Assembly (NCBI GenBank): GCA_902781305.1
Contig: CACZIV010000008.1
Location: 1-64,000 of the forward strand
Direction of reading: 5' to 3'
Length of the DNA: 64,000 bases
DNA from: Pseudoselenomonas ruminantium
GTDB taxonomy: Bacteria > Bacillota > Negativicutes > Selenomonadales > Selenomonadaceae
Shown here in pieces: positions 26,771 through 36,521 of the stretch. The position numbers and the translations under genes are program-made. Every line of letters begins with the position of its first letter. Within the stretch, counting starts at the first letter, position 1. Below the pieces are notes generated by a model. The model made no database searches, was not told where the DNA came from, and saw only the letters and a program-made list of their open reading frames with translations.

Positions 26771-29257
26771 ATGCAAATCCTTTACAATTTAGCGGCGATT
26801 TTGGTCGTCATATTGATAATCCCGGTGTTTATGATCCGTTCGGTCCGGGAAAAGGGCTTTGTGGAGCGCATCCGGCAAAGTCTGGGCTTTTACCCGGAAC
26901 ATACCCTGGAAAAAGTGGCAAAAAAACACTGTATCTGGGTGCATGCGGCATCCGTAGGTGAGATTGTGGCCACCAGTCCGCTGATTAAGGAATTTCATAA
27001 GGAATTCCCGCAGACGCCGATTTTGGTATCGGTGGTGACCACCAGTGGGTATGAGATGGCTAACCGCATTATCAAGGATGCGGATGCCATTATCTATTTT
27101 CCGCTGGATCTGCCGTTTTTGGCAGGCAGCGTGCTGCGGCGCATTCATCCGCGGGTGTTTTTGCCGGTAGAAACCGAATTGTGGCCGAATTTCTTAAAGA
27201 CGGCTCGCAAGATACACATTCCCGTCATGATGGTCAATGGCCGTATCAGCGACCGCAGTGTGAAACAGTATAAATATCTGAACAGCCTGCTTTCCGATAT
27301 GATTGGCACGGTGACGAAGTTTGCCATGCAGTCGGATATTGACGCCGATTACATCATGCGCCTGGGCGCACCGCCAGAACTTGTGACGGTGACGGGCAAT
27401 ACGAAATTTGACCAGACTTATACGGATGTAAGTGCCGAGGAAAAGGCGGCCATCATCCGCGAGATGGGCTTGGAGAAAGCCGAAGGCATTTTGCTGGCTG
27501 GTTCTACCCATCGCGGTGAGGAGACCTTTGTCCTAAAGGCGTTTGCGGCGGTGCGGGAAAAGCATCCCCGGGCCAAATTGGTCATTGCTCCCCGTGAGCT
27601 TTTGCGCACGCAGGAGGTAATTCACCTCTGCAAGCGGGCAGGCTTTAGCGTAACTACCCGTACAAAACAGCAGGAAAGCGGCCCGCAGGATGCAGATATC
27701 GTTATTTTGGACACCATTGGTGAACTGGGCAAGGTCTACAGTGTGGGTGATGTGGTCTATGTGGGCGGCAGTCTGATACCGCATGGCGGCCATAATATTT
27801 TGGAGCCGGCAGCCCATGGCAAGGCCATTATTGTTGGCCACTATATGTTCAACTTTAAGGATACCCATGCCTTGTTCAAAAAACGCGATGCCTGCATTAC
27901 GGTTAATAATGAGCAGGAACTGGCTGTGGAGACCGCCAGACTCTTTGATGACGACGGACACCGTCACCGCCTGGAGGCAGAAACACTGGCCATTGTCGGC
28001 GAAAACAAGGGGGCTTCGCGCAAGTCGGCTTTGATTTTGCGGGAAACACTGGAAAACTACGAAAGTCGTCCGGAAAACCGACAGCGGGCCCGTTCTACGC
28101 AGAAGATAAACAATTTCCAGACGTATTTTATCGATTTGGTTCATTTAAAAGAAGTTGATGGCGTGATGGAACATATCCTCACGGCAATTCTCTATCTTTT
28201 TTCCAAGATTTATGCGCTGTTAGTCGATATTAAGCTTTGGGGTTATCGGAATGGCGTGTTCAGCCAGAAGAAACTGGATTGTTTCGTCATCAGCCTCGGC
28301 AATGTCACCGTAGGCGGTACGGGCAAGACGCCTACCGCACAGCGGCTGGCCAGCGATATCCGGGATATGGGTTACAAGGTGGTTATTCTCAATCGCGGCT
28401 ATCGGGCCAAGTGGCATGGCAATGTCGGCATAGTCTCTGATGGACAGCGACTCCATATGACGGCGGCTGATGCCGGGGACGAGGCATTCATGCTGGCCAA
28501 GCATCTGCCGGAAGTTCCTGTGCTGATTGGTGCTGACCGCTCTGTTACCGGACAGTATGCCATCGAAAATTTTGGTGCGGAAGTGGCCATTTTGGATGAT
28601 GGCTTCCAACATTGGCAGTTGGAGCGTGATATGGATATCCTGCTTGTTGATGCGGTAAATGTGTTCGGCAACGGTTATATGCTCCCGCGTGGCACTCTGC
28701 GCGAACCCATATCGCATATCAGCCGTGCCGATGTATGCCTGCTGACCAAGGTGGACCAGGCGGCGGCCGGCTCCCGCGAATTCATCCGGGAAACGGTGCA
28801 TCGCTATAACAAAGAGGCACAGGTGGTAGAGAGTATCCATCAGCCGCGGCGGTTCATCCCTCTAGCGGACTGGTATGTGGACATTGCCGGTGACGGCATT
28901 GATGTCAATACGATGCGTGGCCGCAAAATCATGGCGGTTTCGGCTATCGGCAACCCCGCATCCTTTGAGCAGACCTTGTCGGATTTAGGGGTCACGATTA
29001 TCGAAAGCCTGCGTTATCCGGACCATCACGATTACAGTATGCAGGAAATGGCCGATATTCTCCATCAGGCAGAGCGTATGGGGGCAGAGGCTATTGTGAT
29101 TACGGAAAAAGACGCCGTGAAAATCCCGATGGAAGTCATTCATGCGGGCATTTCCGTTCCCGTATATGTCATCTGTGTGGAAGTCAATTTCCAGCAGGGG
29201 AAAGACGAGTTCAAGACACTGCTGGCGCAGCGTTTAGCGGCGAAATTAGGCAAGTGA
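26771..29257 (+). CDS. Fused Kdo transferase (WaaA/KdtA) and lipid A 4'-kinase (LpxK)
   Basis: One 828-residue frame carries two enzymes. The N-terminal half (about 1-430) is WaaA/KdtA: membrane anchor at 5-20, WVHAASVGEIVATSPL, PVETELWPNFL and GGSLIPHGGHNILEPAA, a GT30 glycosyltransferase adding Kdo to lipid IVA. After a linker (about 430-480) with a hydrophobic stretch, the C-terminal half is LpxK: the P-loop GGTGKT is at residues 515-520, with VAILDDGFQHWQLERD and PDHHDYSMQEM, the 4'-kinase acting just before WaaA. I see no stop or frameshift in the linker. Two consecutive steps in one polypeptide suggests channelling; the order of the domains is the reverse of the reaction order. Confidence 0.93.
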   Translation: MQILYNLAAILVVILIIPVFMIRSVREKGFVERIRQSLGFYPEHTLEKVAKKHCIWVHAASVGEIVATSPLIKEFHKEFPQTPILVSVVTTSGYEMANRIIKDADAIIYFPLDLPFLAGSVLRRIHPRVFLPVETELWPNFLKTARKIHIPVMMVNGRISDRSVKQYKYLNSLLSDMIGTVTKFAMQSDIDADYIMRLGAPPELVTVTGNTKFDQTYTDVSAEEKAAIIREMGLEKAEGILLAGSTHRGEETFVLKAFAAVREKHPRAKLVIAPRELLRTQEVIHLCKRAGFSVTTRTKQQESGPQDADIVILDTIGELGKVYSVGDVVYVGGSLIPHGGHNILEPAAHGKAIIVGHYMFNFKDTHALFKKRDACITVNNEQELAVETARLFDDDGHRHRLEAETLAIVGENKGASRKSALILRETLENYESRPENRQRARSTQKINNFQTYFIDLVHLKEVDGVMEHILTAILYLFSKIYALLVDIKLWGYRNGVFSQKKLDCFVISLGNVTVGGTGKTPTAQRLASDIRDMGYKVVILNRGYRAKWHGNVGIVSDGQRLHMTAADAGDEAFMLAKHLPEVPVLIGADRSVTGQYAIENFGAEVAILDDGFQHWQLERDMDILLVDAVNVFGNGYMLPRGTLREPISHISRADVCLLTKVDQAAAGSREFIRETVHRYNKEAQVVESIHQPRRFIPLADWYVDIAGDGIDVNTMRGRKIMAVSAIGNPASFEQTLSDLGVTIIESLRYPDHHDYSMQEMADILHQAERMGAEAIVITEKDAVKIPMEVIHAGISVPVYVICVEVNFQQGKDEFKTLLAQRLAAKLGK

Positions 29258-29278
29258 TAGAAAGATAAGAGGCAGATT

Positions 29279-30007
29279 ATGAAGGTATTATGTGTTATTC
29301 CCGCGCGTTATGCATCCACCCGCCTGCCGGGCAAACCACTCAAGGATATTGCCGGCAAGCCGATGGTCTGCCGGGTCTATGACCGGGCGGCACAAGCCAA
29401 GAAAGTATCCGAGACGATTGTGGCTACCGATGATGAACGCATCCTGACGGCGGTAGAAGTAAATGGCGGCAAGGCCATGATGACCAAAGCTTCCCATCCT
29501 ACCGGTACAGACCGGTTGGCAGAGGTCGCAGCAGCTTTCCCGGATGTGGATTTAATCATCAATGTGCAGGGTGATGAACCCTTGATTGAACCGAGTTTGA
29601 TTGATGAACTGGCCGCTGTTTTTGAAACGGACAGCGAGCTGAAGATGGCTACGGTCAAGACTTTGATGACGGACAAGGCGGAGATTGAAAATCCCAACAA
29701 CGTCAAGGTGGTTACGGACAAGGCAGGTTATGCTCTGTACTTCTCCCGTTCGGTCATGCCCTATCCGCGCAATGCAGGCTGCCCGTTTTATAAGCATATC
29801 GGGATTTACGCCTATAAACGGGATTTCCTGCTGGCCTATGCGAAGATGGAATCTACGCCGTTGGAGCAGTCGGAATCTCTTGAGCAGCTCAGGGCGCTGG
29901 AAAATGGCTACAAAATTAAAGTCGTTGAAACAAAGGCTAAGTTCGTTGGGGTTGATACGGCGGAAGACTTGGCCAAAGTGAATGAGATATATAAAAACAT
30001 GAAGTAA
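29279..30007 (+). CDS. kdsB: CMP-Kdo synthetase (3-deoxy-manno-octulosonate cytidylyltransferase)
   Basis: Activates Kdo with CTP for WaaA. N-terminal nucleotide-binding motif: VIPARYASTRLPGKPL. Also visible are ASHPTGTDRLAEV, NVQGDEPLIEP and the C-terminal FVGVDTAEDLAKV, all typical. The length of 242 residues is normal. It starts 22 bases after the fusion gene and leads the four-gene Kdo supply run. Confidence 0.95.
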   Translation: MKVLCVIPARYASTRLPGKPLKDIAGKPMVCRVYDRAAQAKKVSETIVATDDERILTAVEVNGGKAMMTKASHPTGTDRLAEVAAAFPDVDLIINVQGDEPLIEPSLIDELAAVFETDSELKMATVKTLMTDKAEIENPNNVKVVTDKAGYALYFSRSVMPYPRNAGCPFYKHIGIYAYKRDFLLAYAKMESTPLEQSESLEQLRALENGYKIKVVETKAKFVGVDTAEDLAKVNEIYKNMK

Positions 30008-30046
30008 CGATAGAGCGCTATTGGTCTACATGAAAGGAGCTTGAAT

Positions 30047-30874
30047 ATGAATCAGGTTAAAGTTGGTAATTATGTGATTGGCGGTGGGGAGAAACTGACG
30101 CTTTTGGCTGGCCCCTGCGTGCTCGAAGGACTGGATAGATGCCTGCTGATTGGCCGCACAATCAAGGAAATCTGCCAGCGTTTGGATATCAATTATGTAT
30201 TCAAGGCCTCCTTTGACAAGGCAAATCGTTCTTCCTATCATAGCTTCCGCGGCCCGGGCCTGAAAAAAGGTCTGGAGATGTTAAAGACGATCAAGGCGGA
30301 ACTGGGCGTACCTGTGGTGACGGATATCCACGAAACCAATCAGGCGAAACCTGTGGCAGAAGTCGCCGATATCCTGCAGATTCCGGCCTTTCTCTGCCGT
30401 CAGACGGACCTTCTCCATGCTGCTGCGCAGACGGGCAAGGTCGTTAATGTGAAGAAAGGCCAGTTCTTGGCGCCGGAAGATATGCGCAATGTGGTGGACA
30501 AGCTTCATGAAAGCGGCTGTGACCAGATTATGCTCACGGAACGTGGCGCATCCTTTGGTTATCACAACCTTGTGGTAGATATGCGTTCCCTGCCCATCAT
30601 GCGTTCCTTCGGTTATCCGGTCGTGATGGACGGCACGCACTCGGTGCAGCTGCCGGGCGGCAATGGTACGACTTCTGCCGGCAACCGCGAATATGTGGAA
30701 TATCTGGTGCGGGCGGCTGTGGCTGCAGGCGTGGATGCATTATTCCTGGAGGTTCATGACAATCCGGAGGAAGCGCTCTCTGATGGAGCCAATATGGTTT
30801 ATCTGGACAAGCTGGAAGATTTGCTGAAAGATGCCGTGGCTATTCACGAAATCGTGCGCCATAAACAGAAGTAA
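30047..30874 (+). CDS. kdsA: Kdo-8-phosphate synthase
   Basis: Condenses phosphoenolpyruvate with arabinose-5-phosphate. TIM-barrel motifs: [10 protein letters not shown] at the N-terminus, [12 protein letters not shown] (substrate loop), [23 protein letters not shown] and [11 protein letters not shown]. The start is ATG at 30047, about seven bases after AAAGGAG; a TTG at 30041 is too close to that site. The length of 275 residues is normal. Confidence 0.95.
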   Translation: MNQVKVGNYVIGGGEKLTLLAGPCVLEGLDRCLLIGRTIKEICQRLDINYVFKASFDKANRSSYHSFRGPGLKKGLEMLKTIKAELGVPVVTDIHETNQAKPVAEVADILQIPAFLCRQTDLLHAAAQTGKVVNVKKGQFLAPEDMRNVVDKLHESGCDQIMLTERGASFGYHNLVVDMRSLPIMRSFGYPVVMDGTHSVQLPGGNGTTSAGNREYVEYLVRAAVAAGVDALFLEVHDNPEEALSDGANMVYLDKLEDLLKDAVAIHEIVRHKQK

Positions 30875-30919
30875 ACGGAGCGTTTTGGTTAGAGCTTGTG
30901 GTAAATTGAGGGGATAAGA

Positions 30920-31897
30920 TTGGTAGATAAGATAAAAGAAGCGGCGCTGGAAACGCTTACGATTGAAGCGGATGCCGTGGAAAAACTCAAGGAACGCATA
31001 GATGATGAATTCGTGGCGGCTGTGCAGTGCATTCTGGACTGCAAGGCGCGTGTGGTCGTAACCGGCATGGGCAAATCCGGTCATATTGGCCGCAAGATGG
31101 CGGCCACCTTTGCCAGCACTGGCACTCCGGCATTCTTTATGCATCCCGGCGAAGCCTTTCATGGCGATTTGGGCATGGTGACGGAAAATGATGTGGTCAT
31201 TGCGATTTCCAACAGTGGTGAGTCCACGGAAGTAGTCAATATCCTGCCCATTATCCGCCGCATCGGTGCGACCATCATCGCCATGTGTGGCCGTCGTGAT
31301 TCCCAGCTGGGCAAGGAGGCAGACCACTTCGTAGATATCGGCGTGGAACGGGAAGCTTGCCCGCTGGGGTTGGCCCCGACAGCCAGCACGACAGCTACTT
31401 TGGCCATGGGGGATGCTTTAGCCGTTGCGCTTATGCGTGTGCGCGACTTCACCAGTCAGGAATTTGCCTTATTCCATCCGGGCGGCGCTTTGGGGAGAAA
31501 GCTCCTGCTCACCGTCAAAAATGTCATGCATACCGGGGATGAAAACCCCATTGTACATAAGGATAAGACGGCCAAAGATGCGCTCTTTATCATGACGGAT
31601 AAAGGCCTTGGCGCGGCCTCGGTTGTTGACGACAGCGGCAAGTTGGTGGGCATCATCACCGATGGCATAATTCGCCGGGCACTGGCCAAGGATTATAAAT
31701 TCTTGGATGAAGCCGTGGGCAATATCATGTTTGAGACCCCGCTTACCATCAAGCAGGATGCTATGGCATCGGCAGCCCTATCGGTTATGGAAAAACACAA
31801 ACCGCGGCCGGTTACGGTATTGCCGGTTATTGATGAGAATAAAATTCCTGTGGGTATTATTCATTTGACTGACCTGTTGCGTCAAGGAGTGGTATAA
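30920..31897 (+). CDS. kdsD: Arabinose-5-phosphate isomerase
   Basis: Converts ribulose-5-phosphate to arabinose-5-phosphate for Kdo synthesis. A SIS domain (about residues 40-180) has VVVTGMGKSGHIGRKMAATF and ISNSGESTEVVN, and two CBS domains follow (about 205-320). The start is TTG at 30920 with GAGGGG upstream. The stop overlaps the ATG of kdsC by one base, so the two are translationally coupled. Confidence 0.94.
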   Translation: MVDKIKEAALETLTIEADAVEKLKERIDDEFVAAVQCILDCKARVVVTGMGKSGHIGRKMAATFASTGTPAFFMHPGEAFHGDLGMVTENDVVIAISNSGESTEVVNILPIIRRIGATIIAMCGRRDSQLGKEADHFVDIGVEREACPLGLAPTASTTATLAMGDALAVALMRVRDFTSQEFALFHPGGALGRKLLLTVKNVMHTGDENPIVHKDKTAKDALFIMTDKGLGAASVVDDSGKLVGIITDGIIRRALAKDYKFLDEAVGNIMFETPLTIKQDAMASAALSVMEKHKPRPVTVLPVIDENKIPVGIIHLTDLLRQGVV

Positions 31898-32466
31898 TGG
31901 AGATTCACAGCAATGCCCTAAAGGCAGCAAAAAAGATAAAATTAGTCATTTTTGATGTGGATGGCGTTTTGACGGATGGCGGTATTTATATCGGTGCTCA
32001 GGGAGAACTGTATAAGCCCTTTTACTGCCGGGATGGGCTGGGCATCAGCTTGGCGCATAAATATGGTTTGCAGACCGCCATCATTACCGGCCGCAAGTCG
32101 GAGCAGGTGGCTTTTCGGGCAAAAGAACTGGGCATCAGTCATGTTTTTCAGGGCCATTCCGACAAGCGCGATGCCTATGATGAATTGAAGGAATTGACGG
32201 GGCTGAAGGATGCACAGATTGCCTATATCGGTGATGACCTCATCGACCTGCCCATCATGCTGCAGGTCGGTCTGCCGATGGCGGTGGCGGATGCGGAGGA
32301 ATCGGTCCGCACACAGTCGCTGGTCGTCTCTTGTAAAAATGGCGGTCATGGTGCCGTACGGGAACTTTTGGAGTTTATCTTCAAGGTACAGGGGAAGTGG
32401 GAAGATATCATGGCGGACTTCCTCTTGCCGGACAGCTCTAGCGGGAATAAGAGCTGGAAACAATAA
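31897..32466 (+). CDS. kdsC: Kdo-8-phosphate phosphatase (HAD family)
   Basis: Removes the phosphate from Kdo-8-P. HAD motif I is FDVDGVLTDGGIYI with the Asp nucleophile near residue 20. Motif II is in ITGRKSEQ, and motif IV in YIGDDLIDLPIM. It lacks a cap domain, as KdsC tetramers do. The length of 189 residues is normal. Its ATG overlaps the kdsD stop (TAATG). Confidence 0.94.
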   Translation: MEIHSNALKAAKKIKLVIFDVDGVLTDGGIYIGAQGELYKPFYCRDGLGISLAHKYGLQTAIITGRKSEQVAFRAKELGISHVFQGHSDKRDAYDELKELTGLKDAQIAYIGDDLIDLPIMLQVGLPMAVADAEESVRTQSLVVSCKNGGHGAVRELLEFIFKVQGKWEDIMADFLLPDSSSGNKSWKQ

Positions 32467-32487
32467 CGATTTGGGGGAAGACAATTA

Positions 32488-33402
32488 ATGCAGTATAAAT
32501 TTGTGATGTTTATGAGCTGGGTGGTGTGTCACACCCCCTATAAACTCGTAATGGCTGCCGGCTGGATTTTGGGACAGCTCTACTATCTGCTGATAAAAAA
32601 ACAGCGGGAGCTGGCTGTAAAACAGATGATGCCGGCCTTAGGTCTGAGTGAATCGGAGGCGCGTAAAATGGTGCGGGCGTCCTTTGTAAACTTAGCCCGC
32701 AATGTGCTGGAAATCCTCTATATGCCGAACATCACGCCCAAAAATTTCCACAAGTACATTGAGATTGACCATTTGGAACGCATGACCGATGCGCTGGCCG
32801 AAGGTCATGGTGTGGTGGTGCTCACGGGGCATATCGGCACATGGGAGTGGCTGTCGGCGGCCTTTACAATGAACGGCCTGCCCGTTACCGCGATTGCCAA
32901 ACCACAGCCGAATATGCAGTACACCAATGCTTTGAATGATTTGCGCAAGACCATCAATGTGGAAATTTTTTCCCGTGGCACAAGCGAACTTTTGGCAGCC
33001 GCCAAGGCGCTGAAAAAAGGCAAGATTTTGGGCTTTTTGGCCGACCAGGATGGCGGCCCGGGGGGCGCCTTTATTCCCTTTTTGGGGAAAGTGGCAGCGA
33101 CCCCGCAGGGGCCGGCTGTCTTTGCCTGCAAGTTCAATGCTCCGGTACTGCCCGCATTTATCCTGCGCCAGCCCAATGGCAAACATAAAGTCGTTATCGG
33201 CGAAGTTATGCGCTTTGAAGATACAGGCGATACCGATAAGGATTTATTTGATTTCACGGTAAAGATGACGAAGATTATCGAAGATATTATTCGTGAAAAT
33301 CCCACGCAATGGCTTTGGTTCCAAAAGCGCTGGAATACGCCGCCGGAGCAGCAGAAGCTGGGCAAGCACCATACCGTTAAAGCACAGGAGGATGCCAGAT
33401 GA
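32488..33402 (+). CDS. Lipid A late acyltransferase (LpxL/HtrB family), copy 2
   Basis: Second lysophospholipid acyltransferase-type enzyme in the cluster. The HX4E catalytic motif is in LTGHIGTWEWL and the downstream segment is LADQDGGPGGAFIPFLGKVA. The N-terminal membrane anchor is about residues 3-28. The last residues overlap the ATG of lptC (ATGA). Presence of two copies suggests two secondary acyl chains, giving a hexa-acylated lipid A, which is inference. Sequence differs well from copy 1, so recent duplication is unlikely. Confidence 0.88.
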   Translation: MQYKFVMFMSWVVCHTPYKLVMAAGWILGQLYYLLIKKQRELAVKQMMPALGLSESEARKMVRASFVNLARNVLEILYMPNITPKNFHKYIEIDHLERMTDALAEGHGVVVLTGHIGTWEWLSAAFTMNGLPVTAIAKPQPNMQYTNALNDLRKTINVEIFSRGTSELLAAAKALKKGKILGFLADQDGGPGGAFIPFLGKVAATPQGPAVFACKFNAPVLPAFILRQPNGKHKVVIGEVMRFEDTGDTDKDLFDFTVKMTKIIEDIIRENPTQWLWFQKRWNTPPEQQKLGKHHTVKAQEDAR

Positions 33403-33953
33403 GCAAGATGCGCAAGGGGCTTATCGCTGCTGCAATTGCGGCCTTTGCAGCTCTGGTGGTATGGGCGGTGGTGACCGTTCCTGAGACACCTGATCTGCCG
33501 GAGACACCCGCTGAAAGCAATAAGACGATGAGTTATGACGGCAACGAAATCAGTGAGGAAAGAAATGGCCGCAAAATCTGGGACTTGACTGCTGAGCATA
33601 TTGACGTTAATATTGAAACCCGTGATGCAGTGCTGGAAAAACTGCAGGGCCATTTTTATGCTGAAGATGGCAGAGTGGTGGAAGTAAAGGCCGGTAAAGG
33701 AACCTATGCGGAAGGAACGAAGGATATCGTCCTTTCGGATAACGTGGAGATAAAAAACAGCGATGGCGCACAGTTGACTTGTGATGAACTGCGTTGGGAT
33801 GCGCAAAAGGAAATCTTAGCGGCAATTGGCAATGCCAAAGCTGTCAAAGAAGATATGCTGGCCACGGGTGACCGCATTGAAAGCAGTGATGGTTTCAATA
33901 AAATCAAAATCAGCGGCAAAGCGCATTTGCGCAGAGGAGGAGAAACGGAATGA
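33399..33953 (+). CDS. lptC: LPS export protein LptC
   Basis: A bitopic inner-membrane protein passing LPS from LptBFG to LptA. One N-terminal span (about residues 5-27) is followed by an OstA-type beta-jellyroll with MSYDGNEISEERNGRKIW and AEDGRVVEVKAGKGTYAEG. The length of 184 residues is near that of E. coli LptC (191). Its start overlaps the stop of the acyltransferase and its stop overlaps the start of lptA, both as ATGA, so the three are tightly coupled. Confidence 0.9.
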   Translation: MSKMRKGLIAAAIAAFAALVVWAVVTVPETPDLPETPAESNKTMSYDGNEISEERNGRKIWDLTAEHIDVNIETRDAVLEKLQGHFYAEDGRVVEVKAGKGTYAEGTKDIVLSDNVEIKNSDGAQLTCDELRWDAQKEILAAIGNAKAVKEDMLATGDRIESSDGFNKIKISGKAHLRRGGETE

Positions 33954-34633
33954 CAAGTCGAATGAAGAAAATGGTTATGGCACTGACCCTCGCTCTGACA
34001 ATGCCCTGGGGGCATATCTCGGCAGCTGGGGAACCTGCTGAACTCAATGCGGATAATGTGGAATACGATATGAGTACGGGACTGGCTGTGGCCACGGGCG
34101 ACGTACTGCTGAAGCAGGGCACCACCAAGGTTACGGGAGCGAAAGCGACCTATAATGCCAAGACACAGGAAGGCTCTGTAGAGGGCAATGTCATAGCGGT
34201 GCGCGAGGCCATGCGTCTCACCTGCAGCCGGATTGTTACCGATGGCCAGGGGCATATCAGTGCGGTCGGCAGTGTTCGGGGAACCGATGGCGATAAATCT
34301 TTTGCCGGCGAGCAGGTAGATTACTATCCGAATCAGAATAAATACATTAAGATTCCTGCGGGGGGGACAATCAGCAATAGTGATGGCACCTTCTCTGCAA
34401 ATTATATGGAAGGCTGGCTGGATGACGAACATTACGTCGGCACGGGCAATGTCCATATTGAAAGCCCGGCCCGTCAGATGGAAGCCGGCGGTGACCATGC
34501 CGATTATGTCGGCAAGGAACAGGGCCGGGTGGTACTGACCGGCAATGCCTGGGCGGTTAAGGAAAACAATACGATGAAGAGCAATAAGCTGACCCTTTAT
34601 CTTGACCCCGAAGGACGGGCTAAAGTCAAGTAA
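33950..34633 (+). CDS. lptA: LPS transport periplasmic bridge protein LptA
   Basis: A secreted OstA-family protein that assembles end to end to form the periplasmic LPS bridge. The signal peptide ends near ISAAG (residue 26). The jellyroll begins PAELNADNVEYDMSTGLAVATGDVLLKQG, and the repeats TGAKATYNAK and ADYVGKEQGRVVLTGNAW are typical. The length of 227 residues is slightly longer than in E. coli (185). LptD, its outer-membrane partner, is not in the window. Confidence 0.9.
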   Translation: MTSRMKKMVMALTLALTMPWGHISAAGEPAELNADNVEYDMSTGLAVATGDVLLKQGTTKVTGAKATYNAKTQEGSVEGNVIAVREAMRLTCSRIVTDGQGHISAVGSVRGTDGDKSFAGEQVDYYPNQNKYIKIPAGGTISNSDGTFSANYMEGWLDDEHYVGTGNVHIESPARQMEAGGDHADYVGKEQGRVVLTGNAWAVKENNTMKSNKLTLYLDPEGRAKVK

Positions 34634-34648
34634 GGAAAGCTGGAATAG

Positions 34649-35383
34649 ATGGAGGGCAGGACCTTGCATATTGAGGCGAAAAATCTGGTAAAAAAATTCA
34701 AGGAACACACAGCAGTGGACAGAGTTTCACTGCGGGTGGAAAAGGGCGAAATCGTCGGTCTTTTGGGGCCAAATGGTGCCGGTAAGACCACATCATTTTA
34801 TATGATTGTCGGCCTTGAACAGCCATCTTCCGGAGAAGTGTTCCTGTCGGATGTGAACATCACCAAAATGCCCATGTACAAACGGGCCGAATTGGGCATA
34901 AGCTATCTGACCCAGGAGTCCTCCATTTTCCGCAAGCTCACAGTGGAAGAAAATATCATGGCCATACTGGAGACAACGTCACTTTCCCGGGCTGAGCAGC
35001 GTTCACGCTTTGAGGAACTGCTCGCAGAATTCCATATCACGCATGTCCGTAACCGCAAAGGGACGGAACTTTCCGGTGGTGAGCGCCGACGCGTGGAAAT
35101 TGCCCGCTGTCTGGCTTTGGAGCCGCAGTTTATTCTGCTGGATGAACCCTTTGCCGGAGTTGACCCGTTGGCCGTAGCGGATATTCAGGAGATTATCCAG
35201 TATCTGCGACAGCGGGGGATGGGCATTCTTATAACGGACCATAATGTGCGTGAAACCTTGCAGATTGTGGACCGGGCGTATATTCTGAGTGAAGGCAAAA
35301 TTCTGCTGGAAGGCAGCAGCCAGACCATTGCAGAAAGTCCGATAGCGAAAAAGTTTTATCTGGGTGAGAATTTCACCCTGTAA
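34649..35383 (+). CDS. lptB: LPS export ABC ATPase LptB
   Basis: The ATPase of the LPS extractor. Walker A is GPNGAGKTT (about residues 40-48), the signature [16 protein letters not shown], and Walker [13 protein letters not shown] with FAGVDP typical of Lpt[11 protein letters not shown] is the H-loop. The start codon is an ATG at 34649 with GGAAAGCTGG before it; a TTG at 34664 (TTGCATATTGAG) directly after GGAGGGCAGGACC is an equally good start. The length is about 240 residues. Confidence 0.93.
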   Translation: MEGRTLHIEAKNLVKKFKEHTAVDRVSLRVEKGEIVGLLGPNGAGKTTSFYMIVGLEQPSSGEVFLSDVNITKMPMYKRAELGISYLTQESSIFRKLTVEENIMAILETTSLSRAEQRSRFEELLAEFHITHVRNRKGTELSGGERRRVEIARCLALEPQFILLDEPFAGVDPLAVADIQEIIQYLRQRGMGILITDHNVRETLQIVDRAYILSEGKILLEGSSQTIAESPIAKKFYLGENFTL

Positions 35384-35394
35384 GGAGAACCGAT

Positions 35395-36495
35395 ATGCGA
35401 TTGCGAATTTTAGACAAATATATATTCAGAGAAGTTGCGCTGACCTTTGTCTTTAGCATTTGCGCGTTCTCTGCGGTATTTATCGGCTCGGGAACGCTGT
35501 TCAGAATTGCTAAATATATCACTGATTATGGCGCTTCTCTGCAGGCGGTAGTAAAAATCTTCATCTTTGGCCTGCCGGGGGTGGTCATTTGGACTTTTCC
35601 GATGTCCATGCTGTTGTCGACACTTTTGACCTTTGGTCGTCTGTCGAGCAATAGTGAGATTACCGCTATGAAATCCTGCGGCATCAGTTTTTCCCGCATT
35701 GCCATGCCTGCTATCGTCATGGGCCTTATCGTGAGTTTTGCAGCGATGGCTTTCAACGAATATGTGGTTCCTTGGGCCAATACGGCTTACCGCAATGTGC
35801 TCTATTATGAAATCGAGGGCAACACGGGGATGAAATCACAGGAACATATTATCCTCAAGGAAATAAATGGGGATAAAATCCAGCGTTTGGCCTACGCCCG
35901 CCGCTATGATGCGGATATTCAGCAGCTGCAGGGCATTACTTTGCAGGAATTTAACGAAGCCGGTAAAGTAAATACGGTAGAAAATGCCGATTATGCTGAG
36001 TGGAATGGCAATATCTGGACCATGCATAATGGTGTTATTTACGATATTACCGAAGAGGAAGGCAAAAGTGAACATATGGTTCGCTTTAAGACGCAGGTAC
36101 TGCCCATAAGTGCAAATCCTACCCAGATTGTTCGGGAACAAAAAGAATTGGAAGAAATGACCATGAAGGAACTGCGGGAGCAGATTGACATTCTGAAAAC
36201 GCAGTATGTGGATACCAACAAGTTGGAAGCAGAGCTTTATCAGCGTGTGACGGTCCCCATGGCTAGTCTGGTTTTTGCCTTGGTGGGCGTTCCCTTGGGC
36301 TTGCAGCCTACGCGGAATAGTTCCTCGGCTGGTTTTGCCATGAGTGTTGTCATCATCTTTGTTTATTATGCGCTGATGACGATGGGCAATGCCTTGGCGC
36401 GCAGTGGGGTCGTTCCGCCAATGCTGGCCGTATGGATGCCTAACCTTATTGGCATGGCAGCCGGTGCGTATCTGGTGCGGCGGGCATCACGCTGA
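35395..36495 (+). CDS. LptF/LptG-family LPS export permease
   Basis: An inner-membrane permease of the YjgP/YjgQ family: MRLRILDKYIFREVALTF at the N-terminus, six membrane spans in two groups of three (about 15-110 and 275-360), and a periplasmic jellyroll between them (about 130-250). E. coli uses two different subunits, LptF and LptG. Only one such gene is seen in this operon, so the transporter may be a homodimer or a second gene may lie elsewhere. The start ATG is six bases after AAGGAG. Confidence 0.9.
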   Translation: MRLRILDKYIFREVALTFVFSICAFSAVFIGSGTLFRIAKYITDYGASLQAVVKIFIFGLPGVVIWTFPMSMLLSTLLTFGRLSSNSEITAMKSCGISFSRIAMPAIVMGLIVSFAAMAFNEYVVPWANTAYRNVLYYEIEGNTGMKSQEHIILKEINGDKIQRLAYARRYDADIQQLQGITLQEFNEAGKVNTVENADYAEWNGNIWTMHNGVIYDITEEEGKSEHMVRFKTQVLPISANPTQIVREQKELEEMTMKELREQIDILKTQYVDTNKLEAELYQRVTVPMASLVFALVGVPLGLQPTRNSSSAGFAMSVVIIFVYYALMTMGNALARSGVVPPMLAVWMPNLIGMAAGAYLVRRASR

Positions 36496-36521
36496 TTATT
36501 GGGAGAAAGGTGGAAAGGTAG

